Assembly: GCA_017649565.1 (NCBI GenBank)
Contig: JAGCGO010000062.1
Location: 1 to 50,715, forward strand
DNA: 50,715 nucleotides
Source of the DNA: Fibrobacter sp.
Lineage (GTDB): Bacteria; Fibrobacterota; Fibrobacteria; Fibrobacterales; Fibrobacteraceae
Reading direction: 5' to 3'
Shown here: positions 10,001-18,060 of the stretch, in pieces
Numbering within the stretch: the first letter of the stretch is position 1
How the letters are laid out: every line of letters begins with the position of its first letter
Translations under genes and position numbers: made by a program
Notes under the pieces: model-generated
The model's input: only the letters and a program-made list of their open reading frames with translations
The model's database searches: none
Told to the model about the DNA's origin: nothing

Positions 10001-10404
10001 ACGCTGCCCGGCTTCGGGAGCTTGGCGAGCAGTGCATCGAGCGGGCATACCACGACAAGCGGGATGTCCTTGCGGGCGATGTCGCGGAAAAACTTGAGGC
10101 GTTCTTCAAGGACGCCTTCGAATGGAATCTTGGACTCGTAGGGCTTGAGGCCTAGCGACGGGAAAAACCGCACGAAATCTTCGCCGACGAGACTTTCCAG
10201 GTTTTCCACCCAGACTTCGGCACTGCGGTAGTCCTTTGCAACGACAAGCACCGGCTCGGGACGCTTCAGGAAACGGCTCGCGACCGACATGGCCAGCATG
10301 GGGACCGTCGCGCCGCAGACATGGAGCGACCCGGAGTCCACGTCATCGAAAAGCGCAATGGACCCGCTGGCCGCTTCCTGAAGAAATTCCGACAAAGTTT
10401 CCAT
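7048..10404 (-). CDS. mfd: Transcription-repair coupling factor
   Basis: A 1118-residue product, close to the family's usual 1150. The N-terminal third is the UvrB-like damage-recognition module; the RNA-polymerase-interacting CarD-like module follows (RGDFVAHEDHGIGRYLG). The RecG-type helicase motor has CGDVGFGKTEVAMRAAF (Walker A), IIDEEQKFG (Walker B), SATPIPRSLHLSMTG and QMRGRVGRS (motif VI), and the C-terminus has the TRCF domain. Mfd removes RNA polymerase stalled at DNA lesions and recruits UvrA. The gene starts 48 bases downstream of the tRNA-Lys terminator on the same strand and ends overlapping the TatD-like gene. Confidence 0.97.
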   Translation of the reverse strand: METLSEFLQEAASGSIALFDDVDSGSLHVCGATVPMLAMSVASRFLKRPEPVLVVAKDYRSAEVWVENLESLVGEDFVRFFPSLGLKPYESKIPFEGVLEERLKFFRDIARKDIPLVVVCPLDALLAKLPKPGSVLDGILKIKVGDVIEPAKLRPWFLDHGFVEQPVVSGVGEFSIRGCIVDVNCLLYPHPIRIEFFGDEVESIRSFDIFSQRSVEEKKFVDLFPMGEFTIPERDAALMGEGVHDIWWCRDRYQPLTSSLLDYLPGAALVFEELSVLSETASKLYLAYEAAYENARGPESKVSPPSAFWFKMGELSANFALRPCLDMTNVETDASNWYKVNLKKQDFSSTGTDAVAREIENFYARGVRVYVVAPTQGGLTRLQHYFEDLPIEGYFVGNISEGFWLEDDKVAFLTETRIFNRHPNKVRKRKISGSVSSALMVESLNRGDFVAHEDHGIGRYLGLVRVEVNGGMVDCALLEYEGGDRLKFPVADLQKIEKVDSPQDNPLKLDRLGSKNWENKKKRMKQKVVQIARELVDLYARRELVEGFGFPPDGKFQKEFEDAFEYEPTPDQVKATADIKRDMEARKPMDRLICGDVGFGKTEVAMRAAFKCILAKKQVAVLVPTTILAAQHYENFCDRFAAFPAVNIALVNRYKSPKEKKEILKRVSEGKVDIVIGTHALLSAKNEFKDLGLLIIDEEQKFGVKQKEKLRELRLAVDTLSMSATPIPRSLHLSMTGVRDISLINTPPVNRLPVETVMLKRDDEVIKNAILDELARGGQVFIVNDRVQTIYTLAEEIEALVPQARIAVAHGQMDDHDLERVMDAFLSRKFDVLVSTSIIESGLDVPNANTIIVINAHHFGISQLYQMRGRVGRSSVLAKAFLVIPARGEISQESMTRLKALEQFSDLGSGYQLAMRDLEIRGAGNLLGQEQHGFIAEVGFETYVRLVKEAVEALRGGSPLDKPVQTRVELGVDAYLPEDYIQDGLTRISLYQRISRTRSTAEVESISQELVDRFGPLPAATKMLLAVTEIGLLAGRLRIQGLVQRKGMLAATFTEFPPPDLRVVSEMTSLCPFPIRILGSTPMQAVVELGTGTPSIYAEKTLEAFRAFAPIEITPAKL

Positions 10405-10418
10405 AAAAGACCAAAACT

Positions 10419-10451
10419 AAAAACCGGCCCCGAGACTTCGGAGCCGGTTTT
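10419..10451 (-). terminator. Terminator of the tRNA-Lys gene
   Basis: Read on the minus strand, AAACCGGC and GCCGGTTT form the outer stem, and after one mismatch CCGA/TCGG forms the inner stem; a T-run follows. It sits directly after the tRNA 3' end and before mfd, separating the two transcripts. Confidence 0.8.
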
Positions 10452-10452
10452 C

Positions 10453-10525
10453 TGAGCTATGAAGGGCTCGAACCTTCGACCCACGCCTTAAAAGGGCGTT
10501 GCTCTACCAACTGAGCTAATAGCCC
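10453..10525 (-). tRNA. tRNA-Lys (anticodon TTT)
   Basis: Read on the minus strand, the 73-base sequence folds as a complete cloverleaf. The acceptor GGGCTAT pairs with ATAGCTC (one G-U), the D arm is GCTC-AGTTGGTA-GAGC, the anticodon stem ACGCC/GGCGT closes the loop CTTTTAA, so the anticodon is TTT, and the T arm is GAAGG-TTCGAGC-CCTTC. The discriminator is A. CCA is not encoded, so it must be added after transcription. Confidence 0.95.
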
Positions 10526-10535
10526 GAGCGAACCA

Positions 10536-10564
10536 AATATACAAAAAAACACACATTTTGTAAA
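10536..10564 (-). promoter_or_regulatory. Promoter of tRNA-Lys
   Basis: On the minus strand a -35 box TTTACA and a -10 box TATATT are separated by 17 bases, with the -10 box 10 bases before the mature tRNA 5' end. Spacing and position both fit a vegetative sigma factor. Confidence 0.7.
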
Positions 10565-10640
10565 GGCGAACCGCAAATTTTGCCCAAATAAAATACCCGT
10601 CACGCCTATCTGTATCTTGTTATTTTTCTAAATTTTAGAC

Positions 10641-11657
10641 ATGGACCTGTTGAAAAGAGTTTCGTTTTTCGCCGTACTTGCGTCAGCCGCACCGGCCTTG
10701 ACCTATGCCTATTTTTCGCAAGACAATTCCGGCGAGGAAGCTTTCTCTTTCGTAAACACATTCGACAGCCCGCGTAATGCCGCACTCGAGCACTCTGCGG
10801 GAGCCATGCCCAGCACGGATCCCACCGTTACGCAGATGAACCTGGCTGCGCTCCGCATGCAAGAAGGGAAAAAGCACATCGTAGAAGCCCACTGGCAGAC
10901 CGGCGACTTCGCTGAAAACCAGGGTTCCCTTTTCTACACGACCCAGTACAAGACTTACGCCATCCAGATTTCGTACAACTGGTACGATGTAGGCGAAATC
11001 CAGGGAGTCGACGAGAACGGCGAGTACACCGGCAAAGATTACAACCCCTTCGGTCACTTGTTCACGGCAGGATTAGCCTTCCCGATGAAGCACATCCAGT
11101 TCGGTGCCGGTTTGAAGGTCGTCGCCGAGAAGCTGGCCGAGGAACGCAATACCGACAGAACAGCCATCGGCGCTGCATTCGACTGGGGTCTTGCCTGGCA
11201 GAACAGCAGCAACAGCGTAGGCCTTGCGTTTGCAGGCAAGGATTTCGGATCGATGCTGCGCGACTACACCGACGACGGCCTGGACGACTTCTACGCCATG
11301 AGCCAGACATTTACGGCATCTGCGTTTTTCAAGCCCAAAAGCATCCGCCGCCTGACAATCCATACGGCAACGGAATTTCCGCGCTTTACGCCCCCGATTC
11401 TCGACCTGGGTGCCGAATACGCTCTGGGCACAAGCTTTACCATACGAGGCGGCTGGACACGCAGCTGGCTTGACCTCGTACGCGACATCAAGGAACTTGC
11501 GGCTTCCAACAGCCGTCCCGACGAAGCCAACACGGCAAGGCTACTCAGCCTCGGCCTCGGCTACGCATCCAACCTGTTCGCCCTTGACTACGCATTCTCC
11601 TACCTGGCCGAAGGCCTCGGAATGGAGCACCGCGTCGGCCTGCGAGTAGGCTTCTAA
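10641..11657 (+). CDS. PorV/PorQ-like outer-membrane beta-barrel protein
   Basis: A 338-residue protein with a signal peptide (residues 1 to about 22) and the N-terminal pattern of the PorV/PorQ (FadL-like) barrel family: DSPRNAALEHSAGAMPSTDP followed by TQMNLAALRM. Later strands alternate as in barrels (FGAGLKVVAEKL, FDWGLAWQN, FTIRGGWTRS), and the protein ends in VGLRVGF with a C-terminal Phe, as barrel-assembly signals do. In type IX secretion such proteins act as shuttle or attachment factors; here the role is inferred only. It is followed after 10 bases by a glycosyltransferase-type gene, so it may be the first gene of the polysaccharide block. Confidence 0.7.
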   Translation: MDLLKRVSFFAVLASAAPALTYAYFSQDNSGEEAFSFVNTFDSPRNAALEHSAGAMPSTDPTVTQMNLAALRMQEGKKHIVEAHWQTGDFAENQGSLFYTTQYKTYAIQISYNWYDVGEIQGVDENGEYTGKDYNPFGHLFTAGLAFPMKHIQFGAGLKVVAEKLAEERNTDRTAIGAAFDWGLAWQNSSNSVGLAFAGKDFGSMLRDYTDDGLDDFYAMSQTFTASAFFKPKSIRRLTIHTATEFPRFTPPILDLGAEYALGTSFTIRGGWTRSWLDLVRDIKELAASNSRPDEANTARLLSLGLGYASNLFALDYAFSYLAEGLGMEHRVGLRVGF

Positions 11658-11667
11658 GGATTCCAGC

Positions 11668-12393
11668 ATGCTCCGCCAGTTCGACGTCATCGTCGTAAGC
11701 GAACGCTTCAAGGACGGGACGACGGCAACCCCTCCCTTCACCGATCCTTCGCTAGGCTGGTTTTTTGTAGACAACATAAACAATGGTCTAGAGAATTGCG
11801 AAGCCGAATGGGTTATCGTTGCCACGGACCATGTCGAAATCACGCGAGAATTCCTGAACAACCTGGCTGAATGCAACGCGTCCTTCCCCATGGCGGACGC
11901 GCTTGCCCCGCGGATCAAAGCGGCCGGAAAATTCCTGGGCGGGTCTATCATCGCCAAAAACGGCAGTTTTGTACAAATTTCGGAGGATTCGCCCATCCGC
12001 TTTGTCGCGGGTCCGCATCCCGACATTGCGGCATTCAGCCGCCGTATCGTCCAGCGTACCGGCCGAGTCGACACGACATTGCCGGCACCGTTCCAGCTCA
12101 TAGACTATTCGCTTAGGATGCTCCACGCAGGCGGCAGGATGCTGAGCATCCCCTACCTAGTCATCGAGGGTACTCCGTCAGATTGTCCGTTTGCCCCCAA
12201 AGAATGCAACGCAGGTTGCGTCAGGACGTTGTACAAGAGCCTCGGTATCGCCGCCGCCGGAAAGTTCACGATGCGGCACCCGAAATCCTGGCTTGCTCTT
12301 TTCAACGGAATCAAGGCGCTGAACGCCAAAAGGGAGGCGGCAATCTCGCTCAGCAAGATGACGCCCGAAATGTTCAAGGACATCAAGGAATAG
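11668..12393 (+). CDS. Probable glycosyltransferase (GT-A/GT2-like), 241 aa
   Basis: The protein starts FDVIVVSERF, has ENCEAEWVIVATDHVEI in place of the usual GT2 second-strand and acidic motif, and later an AFSRRIVQRTGRVDTT...DYSLRMLHAGG region that resembles the GT2 GGFDE...DxxLR acceptor segment. The classic DxD triad is not clear (a single D in ATDH), so the assignment is weaker than for its neighbours and the protein could be inactive. The context, between a barrel gene and several glycosyltransferases, supports surface-glycan work. It converges on the minus-strand GT4 gene with a 5-base gap. Confidence 0.55.
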   Translation: MLRQFDVIVVSERFKDGTTATPPFTDPSLGWFFVDNINNGLENCEAEWVIVATDHVEITREFLNNLAECNASFPMADALAPRIKAAGKFLGGSIIAKNGSFVQISEDSPIRFVAGPHPDIAAFSRRIVQRTGRVDTTLPAPFQLIDYSLRMLHAGGRMLSIPYLVIEGTPSDCPFAPKECNAGCVRTLYKSLGIAAAGKFTMRHPKSWLALFNGIKALNAKREAAISLSKMTPEMFKDIKE

Positions 12394-12398
12394 GCAGC

Positions 12399-13523
12399 CT
12401 AGCCTTCAAGAGATTCTAGAATCGCTCCACCGACGCGACGCGCAAAGGCAGCATTCGAGCAATATTCCAGCAACTTCGCCTTGTTTTCCGCATTTACGAT
12501 ATCCTCGCCGGCAAGGACACGGTCCAGGATATTCACGTAGGCCTCGGCATCCGTCGGCGGATCCACCAACGGAACGACACTATCCAGGTTCTCCTTCATG
12601 GCCGACGTGGCCGCAGCAACCGAGGGGGTTCCACACGACAGCGCCTCGATCGGGGGCATGCCGAAACCTTCCAGGAGCGACGGGTAGACAACTAAATCTG
12701 CATGGCGGTAGAAGTCTCGCAGTTCATGCGCCTTGAACTCGGGAAAATGGAAAACGTTGGCCAAGTGGTCGCGTGCAATTATCTGCTCCAGCCGCTCCGA
12801 GACCTTCCCCACGCGCACGAAAGCCACATCGGGACGGAGACGGGCCATCTCGAAATACGTCTCGATATTCTTCCTGGGCTCGTCAAGGCTCACATTCAGG
12901 CACATCGCCTTGAACCCGCGGATACTGAACTTTTCGCGGAATGCCTCGCGGGCAGCGGAGTCAATCGATTGCTCCGGTGCGCTAAAAAGTCCGGAATCGA
13001 TGGGACAGCCGATGACCGTACCCCTGGTCCCGGCAGTACCGAAATGCCTTTCGGCCTCACCTCGTGTCCACCGGGAATTGTACACGTAGTAATCCGACTT
13101 GACCGTATCGCGGATAAAGAAGCGGTTCAGGATCTTGAACTTGAGGCTGTCCGGGTAAAGCGTTTCCGCGAAGGTATCGTGGACGAACATGACGTTCTTC
13201 GCCGCCGGACAGGCCGACTTTGCGACCGGAACCAGAAAACCGAGCTCCGGACGAATAAAGAAGACGACATCGGGGCGCTCCCGCCTGAGAATTTTCTTGA
13301 ACGGGCGACGGAACGTGAAAAATCCCACGTGCAGGGAGGGTGCCCAAATTTCAAGCTTCGCGCGGGTGGTGCGGTCCTTGAAGAATTTCGGGGTCTTGAG
13401 CCAAAGCGTATCGACGTCAAATTCAGGCTCAAGGGCCTGCATAATGGAAAGTGCCAACCGACCGAAACTAGTGCATTCGTTCTTGTCACAAACGAGCAAA
13501 ACCTTCTTTCGAGCGTTCATCAT
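12399..13523 (-). CDS. Glycosyltransferase family 4 protein
   Basis: About 374 residues in GT-B fold order. The N-terminal Rossmann start KKVLLVCDKN is followed by the family-4 C-terminal motif YPSLLEGFGMPPIEALSCG, where the first Glu contacts the nucleotide-sugar phosphate, and by GTPSVAAATSAMKE. It transfers a sugar from a nucleotide donor; the substrate cannot be read. It is the only gene of the polysaccharide block on the minus strand. Two adjacent ATG codons (13523 and 13520) follow an AGAGG ribosome site at 3 and 6 bases; an upstream in-frame TTG at 13538 is less likely. Confidence 0.85.
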   Translation of the reverse strand: MMNARKKVLLVCDKNECTSFGRLALSIMQALEPEFDVDTLWLKTPKFFKDRTTRAKLEIWAPSLHVGFFTFRRPFKKILRRERPDVVFFIRPELGFLVPVAKSACPAAKNVMFVHDTFAETLYPDSLKFKILNRFFIRDTVKSDYYVYNSRWTRGEAERHFGTAGTRGTVIGCPIDSGLFSAPEQSIDSAAREAFREKFSIRGFKAMCLNVSLDEPRKNIETYFEMARLRPDVAFVRVGKVSERLEQIIARDHLANVFHFPEFKAHELRDFYRHADLVVYPSLLEGFGMPPIEALSCGTPSVAAATSAMKENLDSVVPLVDPPTDAEAYVNILDRVLAGEDIVNAENKAKLLEYCSNAAFARRVGGAILESLEG

Positions 13524-13635
13524 CGGCCTCTGCAGCAATCCATTTTTACTTTACGGAAAACAAAATACAAATATAGAACAGAAACGGGTGTCCACAATCA
13601 CAACATGGGCGTTCATTATTAACTATATTCAAAAT

Positions 13636-14577
13636 ATGGCTAAAATCTGCATCGTTCTCGCGACCTACAACGGGAAGAAGTATCTCCAGGAGATGCTCGA
13701 TTCCCTGGTTCGGCAAACCCGCGCTGCAGACATGATCATTGCCGTGGACGACGGTTCCACCGACTCCACCATGAGCATTCTGGAACAGAACATCGACAGG
13801 CTCCCGCTGGAAATCGTCCACTCTCCCAAAAATATGGGGCACCGGGCGGCATTCTCCACCGGCCTCGAAGAAGCCAGGCACAGGCTGGGCGCCGACGACT
13901 ACATCGCGCTTGCCGACCAGGACGACATCTGGCAACCGGACAAGCTGGAGACGCTCGAGAAAGAAATCGAAGGTTCCGCACTCGTCTACGGAGACGCCGA
14001 AGTCATCGACGGGAAAGGCCAAAAGACGGCCCCCTCCTGGCGTGCACTCGGCAACATTGATACACACAACAGCATGAAGCGCCAGATTGCCGGGATCAAC
14101 AATGTCACGGGATGCCTCTCCCTTTTCCGGGCAAGCCTGCTTCCCCTGGTACTCCCCATTTCCGAAAATGTCACGGTTCACGACCGATGGATCGCCATGT
14201 ACGCCCAAAAGAACGGCGGGATAAAGGCCATCCCGAATATTGTCGCCCAGTACAGGATACACGGGAACAATGCCGTCGGTGGCGCACGACAGCCATCCAT
14301 GAGCGAGACGCTCTCGACGCAGCAAAAGTGGATCGAAGAAATCCTCTGCCACAAGCATGAACTCAGGCTTTCGCACGGCGAAGCCCGCTTTGCAGAAAGG
14401 CTCCTGGAACTTACCCTACGCCGCCAGAACGAAGCATTCATCCCCTCGGCCATCCCGTGGATATTCGCCAACCGGCACGATCTCTTCTTGAAGGCAAGCC
14501 CCCTCAAGACCGTGCAGCGGGTGCTCTTCATGGCTGTAGGCCTCCCGCTAGCCAAAACATTTTTCGGTAAAGACTGA
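13636..14577 (+). CDS. Glycosyltransferase family 2 protein
   Basis: A 313-residue GT-A enzyme: IVLATYNGKKYLQEMLDSL, then VDDGSTDSTM and the metal-binding LADQDDIWQPDKL. This pattern is common in rhamnosyl- and galactosyltransferases that build O-antigen or capsule. The reading frame is open for another 447 bases upstream, but that stretch is antisense to the GT4 gene, and MAKICIVLATYNG is the normal family start. The stop overlaps the next start as TGATG, so the three following genes are translationally linked. Confidence 0.88.
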   Translation: MAKICIVLATYNGKKYLQEMLDSLVRQTRAADMIIAVDDGSTDSTMSILEQNIDRLPLEIVHSPKNMGHRAAFSTGLEEARHRLGADDYIALADQDDIWQPDKLETLEKEIEGSALVYGDAEVIDGKGQKTAPSWRALGNIDTHNSMKRQIAGINNVTGCLSLFRASLLPLVLPISENVTVHDRWIAMYAQKNGGIKAIPNIVAQYRIHGNNAVGGARQPSMSETLSTQQKWIEEILCHKHELRLSHGEARFAERLLELTLRRQNEAFIPSAIPWIFANRHDLFLKASPLKTVQRVLFMAVGLPLAKTFFGKD

Positions 14578-15692
14578 TGCGTATCGGGATCGACATAAAG
14601 TGCCTCCGTTACAACAACGCCGGAATCGGGCGTTACCTCAGGTGTATCCTGGAAGCACTGCAAAAGGTGGACAGCGAAAACGAATACAGGCTGTACACCC
14701 CCGCCGATACGGAATTCAAACCGACAAATCCCAGATTCGAGGTCGTGGTCTGCAAGGGCCCCGCCCACCTTCCGGGAATTCTGTGGCAACAGACCATTCT
14801 GCCCGCCGCCATCCGCAAGGACAATATCGATGTATTCTGGGGCCCGGAGCAGACGCTCCCGGTATGCAATACCGGGAGAACGGTCAGGGTTCTGACCGTC
14901 CACGACCTTGTATACAAGCGTTTCCCCAAGACAATGGAGCGGAGCGTCCTCCTGGTCAACCGTTTTTTCGGCAACCGCTCGATAAAGGTTGCCGACGCCA
15001 TCTGCCCCGTTTCCGAATTCACGAAGGGCGAACTCATCCATTTTTTCCCGAAAATTGACCCGCACAAGCTGCATGTCGTCTACAACGGAGCCAAGCCCCT
15101 GGCAACACCGCCTACAACGAGCCCCAGGAACAACAACCTGCTGTTCGTGGGCAGCCTTGAGCCGCGCAAGAATCTCCCCGCCCTGATCCGGGCACTTGAA
15201 ATCCTGCACGACGAGGGCACGGACATTCCCCTCACCATCACCGGTCCCAAGGGCTGGAGGAACAGGTCCATCCACGACATTATTTCGTCGTCGAGTGTCG
15301 CCAAGAACATCACGCACACGGGCTACGTCGACGATACGCAACTCAGCGAACTTTACCATACCTGTGCCGCCTTGGTATTCCCCTCGGTTTACGAAGGATT
15401 CGGACTCCCCGTCCTGGAAGCGCTCGCCCACAGGGCGCCGGTCCTTACAACCAAGGGCAGTTCAATGGAAGAAGTTGCCGGGGAATTCGCCACTTATTTC
15501 GATGCGAACGACCCGAGTTCCATCGCAGGCGCGATAAGGAACTTCTTCGAACACAGGGAAACCGCAGAGCAAAAGTTCCAAAACGAAAGCGCAAGACTCA
15601 AGGAACTCCTGGAACGCTTCTGCTGGGAAAATTCGGCCCGCTCATTGCTGCGCCTGTTTGAAACCCTCGCCACAAAGGGGGGAAGCCGATGA
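14577..15692 (+). CDS. Glycosyltransferase family 4 protein
   Basis: A 371-residue GT-B enzyme. The N-terminus MRIGIDIKCLRYNNAGIGRY has the glycine-rich acceptor loop. The linker VHDLVYKRFP, then FVGSLEPRKNLPALIRAL, and the donor-site motif FPSVYEGFGLPVLEALA are typical of mannosyl/glucosyl GT4 enzymes of the WbaZ/WcaI type. Its ends overlap both neighbours (TGATG at the start, ATGA at the end), so it is embedded in one operon. The donor sugar cannot be told from sequence. Confidence 0.9.
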   Translation: MRIGIDIKCLRYNNAGIGRYLRCILEALQKVDSENEYRLYTPADTEFKPTNPRFEVVVCKGPAHLPGILWQQTILPAAIRKDNIDVFWGPEQTLPVCNTGRTVRVLTVHDLVYKRFPKTMERSVLLVNRFFGNRSIKVADAICPVSEFTKGELIHFFPKIDPHKLHVVYNGAKPLATPPTTSPRNNNLLFVGSLEPRKNLPALIRALEILHDEGTDIPLTITGPKGWRNRSIHDIISSSSVAKNITHTGYVDDTQLSELYHTCAALVFPSVYEGFGLPVLEALAHRAPVLTTKGSSMEEVAGEFATYFDANDPSSIAGAIRNFFEHRETAEQKFQNESARLKELLERFCWENSARSLLRLFETLATKGGSR

Positions 15693-16606
15693 AAACCGCC
15701 ATCGTCATGGTCACCTATAACGGCTGGCCCATAACGCAGAACTGCCTTGCCGACCTGGCCGCCCTCCCACAGGACGACTTCGTCATCGCTGTCGCCGACA
15801 ATGCAAGTACCGACGGAACCGTAGAAAACATCCGCGAGCAGTTCCCGCACGTAAAGGTGTACCCCCAGGCAGAAAACCTCGGCTTCGGCCGGGCCAACAA
15901 TGCCGCAGTCCAGGGGCTCAAGGACGACGGGATCAAGTTCGACGCCATCTGCCTATTGAACAACGATACGCGCCTCGACCCGGCGACAATCGTCGAGCTG
16001 CGCAAGTCCCTGACCGAGGCGCAGACCCGGTTCGGCGACGTCATCGTGGTGCCCACCGTACGCAACAGCGACGGCACACCGCAACACAACTACTTTGCGA
16101 AAATCAATCCGCTGCAATTTTTCCTGAACGCGTTCCGTATGGAATCCGGTGCCGCACACTACCTGGAAGGCACGCCCAAGCTGTGTCCCGACACCCCCTT
16201 CTACGAAACGTACTGGGCGAGTGCCGTGTGCTGGATGATGCCCGCAAACCTGTACGGCATGCTAGGCGGATTCGACGAGAACATCTTCATGTACTACGAA
16301 GACTGGGACCTCGCCCACCGCGCCATCAAGATCGGCTACAAATTCTACATCCAGAGCAAGTGCAGCATCATCCACCTGGGTGGCGGATCGGCCAAGAGCA
16401 ACCTGAGCCGGGCACTCCAGCACGACAGGTCGCAGGAATACGTGTTCGGCAAGCACATGGGCAAGAAGGGAGTGATCCTTTCCAGGAGTTTCCGCGTCTG
16501 CCGCAGCTTTGCGCGCCTGCTCCCCGTGTGCGGATTTGCCCTGTTCAACAAGAAATTCGCGGAATACGCCAAGAACCACCTGACCCTGCTGAAGGAAGCC
16601 CTATGA
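15689..16606 (+). CDS. Glycosyltransferase family 2 protein (rhamnosyltransferase-like)
   Basis: A 305-residue GT2 enzyme with VMVTYNGWP, VADNASTDGT, the acidic LLNNDTRLD and the strong C-terminal signature GGFDENIFMYYEDWDLAHRA found in WbbL-type rhamnosyltransferases. The last 80 residues are basic with short hydrophobic stretches, consistent with membrane-surface binding. It overlaps the genes before and after it by four bases each (ATGA), so glycan assembly and the downstream barrel protein are made together. Confidence 0.9.
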   Translation: MKTAIVMVTYNGWPITQNCLADLAALPQDDFVIAVADNASTDGTVENIREQFPHVKVYPQAENLGFGRANNAAVQGLKDDGIKFDAICLLNNDTRLDPATIVELRKSLTEAQTRFGDVIVVPTVRNSDGTPQHNYFAKINPLQFFLNAFRMESGAAHYLEGTPKLCPDTPFYETYWASAVCWMMPANLYGMLGGFDENIFMYYEDWDLAHRAIKIGYKFYIQSKCSIIHLGGGSAKSNLSRALQHDRSQEYVFGKHMGKKGVILSRSFRVCRSFARLLPVCGFALFNKKFAEYAKNHLTLLKEAL

Positions 16607-18060
16607 GCACTCCACTACGCAAACCGCTCCCGACACTCGCCGCCACCCTAGCGTTCTCGACCTCAATGGCCATGTTCGCGACCCAGGCCGGCGCATTCCA
16701 GGGCTTTGACGACTCCACGGCATTCACGCTCGCGGACACCTCGCGCGGCGCAGCGCTGAACATACATGCGCAGCTGCTTGACTCCGCCGCCATCACGAAC
16801 CTCACGAACGCTCCGACGCACTACGACAACTCGGCATCGGTACGTGTTTTCCTCGACGGCAAGTTTACCGACGCATTCAACTTCGCTGCCCGCGTCAAGG
16901 TGAGCACCGACCATACGAACAAGGACATCGTCGACCACTTCTACAATCCGAACGAGGGCATCCCCTACAACAAGCAGAGCGAAAACAAGCGCACCTGGGA
17001 CCTGTTCGCAGCAAATGCACGCTACGACATCGCCCCACTCGGACTCCTCGCCGGATTTGATTACCTCGAAATCGGTCCCGCACGCCGCCACCATGTCATC
17101 CTGCGCGGAGAACGCACTTTCTACCGTCCGTGGCAAGACAGCAGCAGCCGCATATTCGACCCGGCCCCCACCCCGTACTTCGGCTACGAATTCACGCTGG
17201 GGCCCCTGACCTACACGCAGCATGCGGCAAAGTTGTTCGAAAAGAAGGGAGACGGCAAGTATTTCCACAACCACCATCTCGCGATGAAACTGCCCTTCGA
17301 CATTACGCTCGGGCTTTCCGAGACGGCACTCTACGGGACCACGACGGAAGAACCGGGAACCAACCCGAACGCCGACGCCGAATACGCCACGCGCGAAATG
17401 GAATGGGCATACGTCATCCCGTTCATCCCCTACGTTTTCGAGGAGCACCTGCTCGGGGACCAGGACAACATCTCGCTTGCATTCGACCTGAGCGTAAAGA
17501 CGATACCGAACTGGGAAATCTATGCGGAACTCCTCTGGGACGACATGAAGTCGCCGACATCCATGTTCGACGATTCCTGGTGGGGCAACAAGTGGGCGGC
17601 GACTATCGGACTTGCCCGCGACAACATGCACCTTGGCCCCGTGACACTTGACTGGTTCACGGAATACACGCGCATCGAGCCCTGGGTCTACACGCACCAC
17701 AAGGGCGGTGGCTACACCTACGCCAACTATGCCCAGAGCCTGGGTAGCGACCTCGGCCCCAACAGCCAGGAAATCCACAGCGAACTAAGTGCCACCTGGA
17801 AATTCATCAAGGGAACGCTCATCGCGGGCACCGTCGCCAAGGACACGGCTTTCGGCGGGAACATCGCCGACATCCACGGACCCGAGGACCGTACCGACAA
17901 GAATTTCCTGGATGACAATTCCACGCTCCGCTACGATGAACTCGGCGGAGCCATCGCCATTACCCCATGGTACTGGGCAACGCTCAAGACTTCGTACACG
18001 CGCTATTTCGGCGACTACGAAGGTTTCCGGGCAACGCTGTCCGGCTCAATCCAGTTCTAG
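16603..18060 (+). CDS. Wzi-like outer-membrane barrel protein of the polysaccharide block
   Basis: A 485-residue protein with a 31-residue signal peptide ending TQAGA. The body is strand-rich with many Tyr/Trp/Phe at alternating positions and conserved-looking pieces such as DYLEIGPARRHHVILRGER and NKWAATIGLARDNMHLG. It ends in ATLSGSIQF, a barrel-type C-terminus. The length and the position at the end of a glycosyltransferase operon resemble the Wzi/capsule-assembly barrel family, which anchors capsule at the surface. I give the family as likely, not certain. The open frame extends far upstream, but the ATGA overlap with the previous gene sets the start at 16603. Its stop codon shares the bases CTAG with the stop of the convergent gene. 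Confidence 0.65.
   Translation: MSTPLRKPLPTLAATLAFSTSMAMFATQAGAFQGFDDSTAFTLADTSRGAALNIHAQLLDSAAITNLTNAPTHYDNSASVRVFLDGKFTDAFNFAARVKVSTDHTNKDIVDHFYNPNEGIPYNKQSENKRTWDLFAANARYDIAPLGLLAGFDYLEIGPARRHHVILRGERTFYRPWQDSSSRIFDPAPTPYFGYEFTLGPLTYTQHAAKLFEKKGDGKYFHNHHLAMKLPFDITLGLSETALYGTTTEEPGTNPNADAEYATREMEWAYVIPFIPYVFEEHLLGDQDNISLAFDLSVKTIPNWEIYAELLWDDMKSPTSMFDDSWWGNKWAATIGLARDNMHLGPVTLDWFTEYTRIEPWVYTHHKGGGYTYANYAQSLGSDLGPNSQEIHSELSATWKFIKGTLIAGTVAKDTAFGGNIADIHGPEDRTDKNFLDDNSTLRYDELGGAIAITPWYWATLKTSYTRYFGDYEGFRATLSGSIQF

Noticed and set aside
8209..10155. Open frame of 648 codons on the plus strand opposite mfd
   Set aside because: It is antisense to a fully convincing mfd gene; GC-rich codon bias opens the opposite strand. 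No start signal and no recognisable domain.
13189..13635. N-terminal extension of the GT2 gene
   Set aside because: The stretch lies antisense to the GT4 gene and adds no GT2 motif; the ATG at 13636 starts the canonical fold.
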